Assembly: GCA_035630195.1 (NCBI GenBank)
Contig: DASQLD010000431.1
Coordinates: forward strand, 1 to 10,865
DNA: 10,865 nt
Direction of reading: 5' to 3'
From: DASQDN01 sp035630195
GTDB lineage: Bacteria; Acidobacteriota; Terriglobia; Bryobacterales; Bryobacteraceae
In this document: one piece after another, positions 6,529-10,865 of the stretch
How the letters are laid out: each line of letters starts with the position of its first letter
Position numbering within the stretch: position 1 is the stretch's first letter
The notes under the pieces: model-generated
What the model was told of the DNA's origin: nothing
Seen by the model: only the letters and a program-made list of their open reading frames with translations
The model's database searches: none
Program-made: the position numbers and the translations under genes

Positions 6529-7376
6529 AACGAGGGGCGGTCCACCATCATCAGGATGTATAGGAGTGGCAAATATGCGATCGAAGTGAGCAATACCTTA
6601 CGCGCCGCTACAGGCGTTCGCTCGGAAGCGATCCGCAAGCCGAAGTAAAGGTACGTGAAACTGAGCAGGAGCGCTCCGATCAGATAGATATTGCCGGCCA
6701 TACCAAGCCACGTAGGCGCGAGACTTACTGGAATTAGAAGCGCGGCGTAAATCAAAATCTGCCGTGCTGTACGCTCGCCCGTTTCATCCACGACTGGAAG
6801 CATCTTGATCCCAGCGCGGGAATAGTCGTCGCGATATAGCCAGGCTATCGAATAAAAGTGGGGGAACTGCCACAGAAAAAGAATGGCAAACAGCGCGGCT
6901 GCTTCGAGATTGAGCGACCCGTGCGCGGCGGCGTATCCGATGACAGGCGGCATTGCGCCCGGGATCGCGCCAACCGTCGTCGAGTGAGGCGTTCGTAGCT
7001 TGAGCGGCGTATAGATGAACAGATACGTTGTCAGCGTAAACAGGCCCAAGAGGGCAGTCAGCAAATTGGCGCCAAGCCAAAGCTGAATAAATCCTAAAAC
7101 GGAGAGCGCGATCCCAAACCACATGGCATTGCCCGACGACATGCGATTCGACGGCAAGGGCCGCTTCTGTGTTCGGGGCATCCGAGCATCGGGTTCACGC
7201 TCCCACCATTGATTGAGCGCTGCGGTGCCGGACGCGATCAATCCGGTCCCCAGCGTCGTGTGTAAAAACACGAGCCAGGACCATCCTGTACCAGCTCCAA
7301 AAAAGAAGCCTACGCCTGTGCTCATCAGGATGAGCCAAGTAATCCGAGGCTTCGTGAGCTGCAAATAATCGTTCAT
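6525..7376 (-). CDS. ctaB: Protoheme IX farnesyltransferase (heme O synthase)
   Basis: A polytopic membrane prenyltransferase of the UbiA superfamily (283 aa) that adds a farnesyl group to heme B, giving heme O, the precursor of heme A. The first Asp-rich region reads N55QWWE59REPD63ARMPRTQKRPLP; the usual first Asp is Glu here, which I believe occurs in several CtaB branches. WQFPHF (169-174) and YRDDYSRAGIKMLPV (181-195) form the second conserved site. About nine hydrophobic helices are visible and the length is normal, with a short N-terminus beginning directly at the LTKPR motif (7-11). The ATG overlaps the ctaA stop as ATGA and the stop overlaps the sco start, so the three are co-translated. 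Confidence 0.96.
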   Translation of the reverse strand: MNDYLQLTKPRITWLILMSTGVGFFFGAGTGWSWLVFLHTTLGTGLIASGTAALNQWWEREPDARMPRTQKRPLPSNRMSSGNAMWFGIALSVLGFIQLWLGANLLTALLGLFTLTTYLFIYTPLKLRTPHSTTVGAIPGAMPPVIGYAAAHGSLNLEAAALFAILFLWQFPHFYSIAWLYRDDYSRAGIKMLPVVDETGERTARQILIYAALLIPVSLAPTWLGMAGNIYLIGALLLSFTYLYFGLRIASERTPVAARKVLLTSIAYLPLLYILMMVDRPSL

Positions 7377-8269
7377 CTGGAAACGGGCGATAGACCCGAA
7401 GCGACCTCAGCGCGTGGACGGACGTGATAGAAAACTTCTACAGTCAGAGCTACTACTGATGCTAGCGTAAGTGCGCCGAAGGCAACGTGAGTCACAGTCG
7501 AAGCGATAAGAACGCTTGTCGGGGCCGAATCCCAATGATTCAATCGAGAGACATAGGCAATCACGCCGAGAGCGACTTGCGCTCCGGTAACGCCGATGAC
7601 GGCCCAGGCGGACTTCGACAGAGCTCGATGTTTCGGAAATTGGGTTAGGACAAATGTGGCGACAGTCAGCAACACTACGGTAACGACAATCGCTCCGAAG
7701 ATATGCGGTAAGATTCCGAACGCGCGGTGGCGGAATCCTGCTCCTAGGGCGACTTGCGCGACGGTAGCGAGCGATGCAAAAATAGCCAGCGATCGCAACG
7801 ATGGAAAGCCGCTGTCTTGGACGTATTGAGGACCGGTCCGCCAGGCAGGCGATGTAAATAATGCCAATGCCACGGTAGTTGAAAAGAAAAGCTGAGCAAG
7901 GCAAGCGTGACTGATACTCACGGCTTTCGGCAGCAAATAAAGGACGGTAATCCCCCCGAGCACGCCCTGCAAGATAACGGCGCCAACCGCGATAAATCCA
8001 ATCCGTCTTAACCACGGACGCTCTTCCGAACGCCACATCCAGATGGCGAGTACCACGGTAAGGAACCCTACGATGCTGGCAATCATTCGGTGGCCATGCT
8101 CATAGAAGACGCCGCCCTTCATCTCGGGCATGACCTGTCCGTAAGAAAGAGGCCAATCCGGCACGGAGAGTCCGGCTTCATTGCTGGTGACCGATGCCCC
8201 TGCGACGATGAGAAACAGGGTACTCACCGCGAGGAAAACGGCAAAGCGGTGCATCGCAAAATTCACCAT
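7373..8269 (-). CDS. ctaA: Heme A synthase (COX15/CtaA)
   Basis: A polytopic inner-membrane enzyme of 298 aa that oxidises the C8 methyl of heme O to a formyl group, giving heme A for aa3-type oxidases. It shows two four-helix halves. Motifs: VTSNEAGLSVPDWPLSYGQ (27-45), EHGHR with Glu57, His58 and His60, SISHACLAQ (His121), HIFGA (His189) and THVAFG (His261). The last four bracket the expected heme-binding histidines. The cysteine pair found in the first outer loop of Bacillus-type CtaA is absent. The start is uncertain: the ATG at 8269 lacks a well-placed Shine-Dalgarno (an AGGAG lies 16 bases away, across a palindrome), while Met6 at 8254 has GGTGA about 7 bases ahead. It is the first gene of the oxidase-assembly operon. 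Confidence 0.95.
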   Translation of the reverse strand: MVNFAMHRFAVFLAVSTLFLIVAGASVTSNEAGLSVPDWPLSYGQVMPEMKGGVFYEHGHRMIASIVGFLTVVLAIWMWRSEERPWLRRIGFIAVGAVILQGVLGGITVLYLLPKAVSISHACLAQLFFSTTVALALFTSPAWRTGPQYVQDSGFPSLRSLAIFASLATVAQVALGAGFRHRAFGILPHIFGAIVVTVVLLTVATFVLTQFPKHRALSKSAWAVIGVTGAQVALGVIAYVSRLNHWDSAPTSVLIASTVTHVAFGALTLASVVALTVEVFYHVRPRAEVASGLSPVSR

Positions 8270-8271
8270 GC

Positions 8272-8286
8272 GTAGAATTATTCTAC
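8272..8286 (-). promoter_or_regulatory. Candidate Fur/PerR-type operator before ctaA
   Basis: GTAGAATTATTCTAC is a perfect palindrome of two 7-base arms around one central base. Its AAT-N-ATT core is the arrangement shared by PerR, Fur and Zur boxes (for example the PerR consensus TTATAATNATTATAA). It lies 3 bases before the ATG at 8269. Read on the minus strand it contains TAGAAT, which could serve as a -10 if translation starts at Met6 (8254). An alternative is an RNA hairpin (six-base stem, three-base loop) that brings the upstream AGGAG close to the start codon. Neither regulator nor binding is demonstrated. Confidence 0.5.
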
Positions 8287-8387
8287 TCCTAAAAGATTAG
8301 ATGTGCGACCCGTAACGAAGGTTGCCGTTGTTACCAACAGCGAAGGTTTCGCCTAATATGTTGATTACATTGGGCCTTATACGCGGA

Positions 8388-8415
8388 AAGCGCCGAAGAG
8401 TAATCTTCGGCGCTT
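8388..8415 (-). terminator. Intrinsic terminator after the glycine-rich protein genes
   Basis: A perfect 12-base-pair stem (AAGCGCCGAAGA with TCTTCGGCGCTT) closes a four-base loop. It begins 29 bases after the stop of the 8444-9034 gene. On the minus strand only TTT directly follows the G/C-rich arm, so the U-tract is short, but the stem is long and stable. It separates the stress-type block from the ctaA operon. Confidence 0.78.
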
Positions 8416-8443
8416 GACAGTTGCGAATTCGAAATCTGGTTGA

Positions 8444-9034
8444 CTATCTGTGTACTACACCCTGATCGTTGATCCGGCCACGAGGCATGGGCTTCTCACT
8501 CCGGGCAAAATCGGCTCTGGCTTCCCCGGTAGTCGAGATATCGCTCGCTCCTGTGCGTTTTAGAATACTGCGCGCTGTTTTGGTCCATTCCGCGTTATCG
8601 CAGTGAACCGACAGGAGAATGCCACCCTTGCGGACCCGTCCCTCGTATCTCTTAGCTTCGTATTCGGGAACTCCGGAGCCAACTAATGCCCCGGCTAAAC
8701 CTCCGATTGTTACACCGACGCCCATCCCTCCTAGCATTCCCATGATCGGACCGGCTGCGTGCATTGGCTCGAGGCCGGGAACCAATAATGAGCCCGCTCC
8801 GACAAGCCATCCGAAAGCAGCGCCCAGGACTGCGCCGGACCCGCCTCCAGCGACCGCGCCTTCGGGAGCTTTTGTGTGCTTTTCGTGGCCGAAGTCCTTC
8901 GACCCGAGATTTTCGGGAAACAACACCGACATATCTGTCTGCCGGAATCCGGCAGCTTTCAAGCTTTCTATGGCATCGTTTACCGTAGCCTGGTCGGGAT
9001 AAATCCCAAAGGCGGCAATATTTTTAACAGCCAT
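8444..9034 (-). CDS. Glycine-rich general-stress-like protein, tandem paralog 2
   Basis: A 196-aa protein in three parts. The N-terminal small alpha/beta module (1-48, with FGIYPDQ and TDMSVLFPEN) resembles the YflT/GsiB-17M-like or DUF3341 (ActD-like) N-terminus. A linker HEKHTKAPEG (50-59) follows, then a glycine-zipper hydrophobic hairpin (about 62-121) that could insert in a membrane. The C-terminal module ends with SVHCD (142-146) and GEARADFA (170-177). By eye it is gap-free with its neighbour over 183 residues and about two-thirds identical. Automated pipelines may label this family DUF3341 or 'ActD', but no alternative complex III genes are present, so that role is not supported here. 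An excellent AGGAGG lies 8 bases before the ATG, in the 15-base gap after the upstream paralog. A role in stress tolerance is inference. Confidence 0.82.
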   Translation of the reverse strand: MAVKNIAAFGIYPDQATVNDAIESLKAAGFRQTDMSVLFPENLGSKDFGHEKHTKAPEGAVAGGGSGAVLGAAFGWLVGAGSLLVPGLEPMHAAGPIMGMLGGMGVGVTIGGLAGALVGSGVPEYEAKRYEGRVRKGGILLSVHCDNAEWTKTARSILKRTGASDISTTGEARADFARSEKPMPRGRINDQGVVHR

Positions 9035-9049
9035 TATCTCTCCCTCCTT

Positions 9050-9643
9050 CTAAATCTCCGATTGGGGGACGCTATAGACGTTCTCGGTTCTCTTCATGGG
9101 TTTATCGGTCGCTGCAAAATCTGCTCGTGCTTCCCCGGTAGCCCCCACGTCTTCTGCGCCCGTCTGTGTCAGCACATTTCGCGCGCGTTTTGCCCAATCC
9201 GGGTCGTCGCAATGAACCGAGAGCAAGATGCTTCCACGACGAATGCGACCCTCGTAACGCTTCGCTTCATATTCCGGAATACCAAAGCCGATCAAAGCTC
9301 CAGCGACGCCACCTACGGTCGTCCCTACTCCTATACCGCCCAGCATGCCCATGATGGGACCAGCAGCTATGAAAGGTCCTGCGCCAGGAATCGCCAGCGC
9401 GCCGATTCCTGCCAGCCAGCCCAGTGCGCCCCCAATCACGGCGCCAGAGCTTCCAGCCGCTACTGCCATCTCCGGAGCCTTGGTATGTTTCTCGTGAGCG
9501 AAATCTTTCGTGCCTTGGTTGTCGGGAAACAAGACAGAAATATCAGTGCTGCGGAATCCAGAATCTCTGAGGCTGTCCACCGCATCTTCAGCAGTCAGTT
9601 GGTCGGGATATATTCCAAAGACGGAAATATTTTTCGCGGGCAT
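9050..9643 (-). CDS. Glycine-rich general-stress-like protein, tandem paralog 1
   Basis: A 197-aa paralog of the following gene with the same three-part plan: the FGIYPDQ...TDISVLFPDN module (9-42), HEKHTKAPE (50-58), a glycine-rich hydrophobic hairpin (about 62-121, GAVIGGALGW and GGIGVGTTVGG) and a C-terminal module with SVHCDD (142-147). The two proteins diverge only in the last 14 residues, here ending VYSVPQSEI. The sequence carries one cysteine, at the same place in both copies. AGGAG sits 7 bases before the ATG at 9643. A possible 56-aa ORF ends 14 bases upstream, so this may be the second gene of a three-gene unit that runs to the terminator at 8388-8415. Function unknown; the family is common in soil bacteria, often in multiple copies. 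Confidence 0.82.
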   Translation of the reverse strand: MPAKNISVFGIYPDQLTAEDAVDSLRDSGFRSTDISVLFPDNQGTKDFAHEKHTKAPEMAVAAGSSGAVIGGALGWLAGIGALAIPGAGPFIAAGPIMGMLGGIGVGTTVGGVAGALIGFGIPEYEAKRYEGRIRRGSILLSVHCDDPDWAKRARNVLTQTGAEDVGATGEARADFAATDKPMKRTENVYSVPQSEI

Positions 9644-9657
9644 AATGGGCTCCTAGA

Positions 9658-9828
9658 TTAAATAGCCTTTAAATGCTTATTTGGCAGCGTACTATTATGG
9701 TTGTCTTTCTTTCGCAAGCTCGCCTTACTTTTCTTTTTGGGCTGAGCGGCCGCCCACTGAGCATTGGTCACCAGGGACTCCAATGTAAACGTGGGTAGTG
9801 GGGACATGAAGCTGTTATTCATTTTCAT
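9658..9828 (-). CDS. Possible small basic protein (56 aa) ahead of the paralogs
   Basis: A minus-strand frame from the ATG at 9828 (or the in-frame ATG at 9822) to TAA at 9658 encodes 56 residues. The N-terminal half is mildly hydrophobic (FMSPLPTFTLESLV) and the C-terminal half is rich in Lys and Asn (QPKKKSKASLRKKDN). No family is recognised. For it: the stop lies 14 bases before the next start, matching the 15-base gap between the paralogs, and GGTGA precedes the second ATG by about six bases. Against it: short length, unremarkable codon use and no known homologue. It could equally be untranslated leader of the paralog operon. Confidence 0.3.
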   Translation of the reverse strand: MKMNNSFMSPLPTFTLESLVTNAQWAAAQPKKKSKASLRKKDNHNSTLPNKHLKAI

Positions 9829-9868
9829 TCACCGCCTATGTATCAGCAACTGGAATACCAAAGAAGAT

Positions 9869-9886
9869 TTGATGAATAGTCATTAA
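9869..9886. promoter_or_regulatory. Imperfect inverted repeat upstream of the paralog operon
   Basis: TTGATGA-ATAG-TCATTAA forms two 7-base arms with one mismatch around a 4-base spacer, about 40 bases upstream of the possible small ORF. It is the only conspicuous symmetry between the small ORF (ending at 9828) and the terminator at 9954. It could be an operator, but no regulator is known. No convincing -35/-10 pair was found nearby. Confidence 0.2.
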
Positions 9887-9953
9887 CATGGAGCACCTGG
9901 GCCGGCATCCTCACGGTAATACTTACTGGCGGGCACTGGATTTGATTAGGCAC

Positions 9954-9981
9954 AAAAAACCCGGCGGATCACTCCGCCGGG
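9954..9981 (-). terminator. Intrinsic terminator of the DUF1328 gene
   Basis: A perfect 9-base-pair G/C-rich stem (CCCGGCGGA with TCCGCCGGG, loop of four) is followed on the minus strand by TTTTTT (9954-9959). This is a textbook Rho-independent terminator, 31 bases after the stop of the small membrane protein gene. It insulates that gene from the paralog operon. Confidence 0.9.
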
Positions 9982-10011
9982 CCCAGCAAGCCGTTTTGTT
10001 TTCTCGCCGTT

Positions 10012-10176
10012 TCACGCTCGGCGAGCAACACCCATCACCAACGTCACAAGAAATACAACAAGGAAAAGGAAAAATAGGATCTTAGCAATCCCAGCCGACG
10101 CAGTAGAAATTGCGCCGAAACCAAAAACTGCCGCCACTATGGCTACCAAAAAGAAAATTAGCGCGTAATGCAACAT
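10012..10176 (-). CDS. DUF1328 (YtjA-like) small membrane protein
   Basis: A 54-aa protein on the minus strand, MLHYALIFFLVAIVAAVFG to start and ending VMGVARRA. Two hydrophobic helices (about 4-20 and 32-50) flank the short FGFGAISTASAGIAKILFF section, where Gly/Ala-Gly-Ile-Ala-Lys-Ile-Leu is the hallmark of the DUF1328/YtjA family. These are inner-membrane proteins of unknown function, often placed next to stress or osmotically induced genes. The ATG has a strong GGGAGGA with 8 bases of spacing, and a strong terminator follows, so it is very likely a single-gene transcript. No promoter could be picked out confidently in the 10177-10415 spacer on this strand. Confidence 0.88.
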   Translation of the reverse strand: MLHYALIFFLVAIVAAVFGFGAISTASAGIAKILFFLFLVVFLVTLVMGVARRA

Positions 10177-10274
10177 TGAGATATCCTCCCTCAGTCTTTA
10201 TTCGCCCGGGCCATGGCGGCTCGGCGCACGAACTCTTAGGAAGCAAACTGGGGGCCAAACCCTAACTTCAAACT

Positions 10275-10302
10275 TTGCAACAGCTTGCAATCGTGGCATA
10301 AT
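10275..10302 (+). promoter_or_regulatory. Candidate sigma70-like promoter for ku
   Basis: TTGCAA (10275-10280) and CATAAT (10297-10302) are 16 bases apart, close to the sigma70 consensus. This would give an mRNA leader of about 105 bases before the ku ATG. The self-complementary TTGCAA occurs a second time at 10285-10290, inside the spacer, so a repressor could occupy the site. The rest of the 10177-10415 spacer shows no further gene. Confidence 0.3.
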
Positions 10303-10415
10303 GGCACGGCGGATCGTTGGACGGCAAATCTTACGTCGTGCAGGCTGGCCGCGAAATTGCTTCCTCCTCGAGGGCTGGTAAGAATAAAAGAACGCAATAG
10401 GAGAACCTTCCCCCA

Positions 10416-10865
10416 ATGGCATCGACGATTTGGAAAGGCTATATAACCTTCGGACTCATATCGATTCCCGTACGTTTGTTTGCCGCTGCGCGCACGGATC
10501 GCATCAGCTTCAACATGCTGCACGAAGTGTGCTCGACGCGTATCAAGCAACAACTCTACTGCCCAACCTGTGAACGTGTCGTTGAGCGTTCTGAGATTGT
10601 TAAGGGGTATGAGGCCGAGAAGAACTCATACGTTCTGGTTACCGACGAGGACCTTAAGAAAGTAGCGCCGGAGTCTTCCGGTTCGATGGAGATCATCGAG
10701 TTCGTCCAACTCAGCGAAATCGATCCGCTGTTCTTCGAGACTTCTTACTATGCGACTCCGGAGGAGCCAGGACGCCGGGCGTATCAACTGTTACTCGAAA
10801 CCATGCAGAAGACGGGATACGCGGCTATAGCAAAGATCGCCATGCATCAGCGCGAGTACACGGTC
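10416..10865 (+). CDS. ku: Ku, DNA double-strand-break end-binding protein (N-terminal part)
   Basis: The first 150 residues of a bacterial Ku, which forms a homodimeric ring on broken DNA ends and recruits LigD for non-homologous end joining. Recognisable parts: MASTIWKGYITFGLISIPV (1-19), SFNMLHEVC (31-39), the bridge segment YCPTCERVVERSEIVKGYE (48-66), VLVTDEDLKKVAP (73-85), then DPLFFETSYY (103-112) and MHQREYTV (143-150) at the right edge. His36, Cys39, Cys49 and Cys52 form a possible zinc site. AGGAG lies about 12 bases before the ATG. The remaining half, and any ligD, lie beyond the window. It is transcribed away from the DUF1328 gene. Confidence 0.95.
   Translation, partial: MASTIWKGYITFGLISIPVRLFAAARTDRISFNMLHEVCSTRIKQQLYCPTCERVVERSEIVKGYEAEKNSYVLVTDEDLKKVAPESSGSMEIIEFVQLSEIDPLFFETSYYATPEEPGRRAYQLLLETMQKTGYAAIAKIAMHQREYTV

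Noticed and set aside
8316..8348. Direct repeat CGAAGGTT at 8316-8323 and 8341-8348
   Set aside because: Only eight bases in a short spacer, with no further copies and no relation to a recognisable promoter.
8876..9661. A 261-codon open frame on the plus strand across both glycine-rich genes
   Set aside because: It lies antisense to two well-supported paralogous genes with strong ribosome sites. Its openness follows from the repeated Gly/Ala-rich codons, and its protein resembles no known domain.
9806..9886. A 26-codon plus-strand frame beginning MKLLFIFIHR
   Set aside because: Too short, no homology, and it runs opposite to the possible 56-aa ORF and the paralog promoter region.
10238..10365. 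Distant 9-base inverted repeat AGGAAGCAA / TTGCTTCCT in the ku spacer
   Set aside because: The arms are about 110 bases apart and short enough to occur by chance; no hairpin or mobile-element context supports them.
10236..10553. A 105-codon minus-strand frame over the ku promoter and start
   Set aside because: It overlaps the certain Ku N-terminus in antisense and shows no family resemblance or ribosome site.

Overview
The window looks like chromosomal DNA of an aerobic, moderately GC-rich soil-type bacterium. An acidobacterium is the best guess. This rests on the style of the Ku protein (Cys-containing bridge), the tandem glycine-rich 'HEKHTKAPE' proteins, and the ctaA-ctaB-sco-DUF420 order; it is recognition from memory, not a search result. 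No tRNA, rRNA, CRISPR array, insertion sequence or phage gene was seen.

Layout. (1) Positions 1-3754, minus strand: a tightly packed five-gene run, in transcription order an unrecognised 184-aa protein, a zinc-dependent alcohol dehydrogenase, a membrane-anchored HlyD-type adaptor, a Sir2 deacylase and the N-terminus of larC (nickel-pincer cofactor synthesis, cut by the left edge). Three of the four junctions are 4-base stop/start overlaps and the fourth is a 3-base gap, so it is almost certainly one operon. (2) Positions 3793-5544, plus strand: a patatin-like lipase, an unrecognised 111-aa protein and a 2H phosphoesterase (2'-5' RNA ligase family), each overlapping the next by about 30 bases. 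(3) Positions 5545-8269, minus strand: a cytochrome-oxidase assembly operon ctaA-ctaB-sco-DUF420 (heme A synthase, heme O synthase, copper chaperone, four-helix membrane protein). A perfect 7-1-7 palindrome of the Fur/PerR type lies just before ctaA. Its last gene ends on the base next to the end of the 2H phosphoesterase gene. (4) Positions 8388-10176, minus strand: a stress-flavoured block with a terminator, two tandem paralogous glycine-rich proteins, a possible 56-aa basic small protein ahead of them, a second strong terminator and a 54-aa DUF1328/YtjA-like membrane protein. (5) Positions 10416-10865, plus strand: the first 150 residues of a bacterial Ku end-joining protein, cut by the right edge.

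How the genes work together. Block 3 is a coherent pathway: heme B to heme O (CtaB), heme O to heme A (CtaA) and copper delivery (Sco) for an aa3-type oxidase, although no oxidase subunit gene is in view. Block 1 links a sirtuin and a nickel-pincer cofactor gene with an oxidoreductase; the shared theme of pyridine-nucleotide chemistry is suggestive but unproven. Blocks 4 and 5 fit envelope and DNA stress protection. I do not see a clearly new defence or mobile system. The leads most worth following are the Fur-family-like box before ctaA, the sirtuin-larC operon, the tandem paralogs with their small upstream ORF, and the zinc-ligand pattern in Ku.
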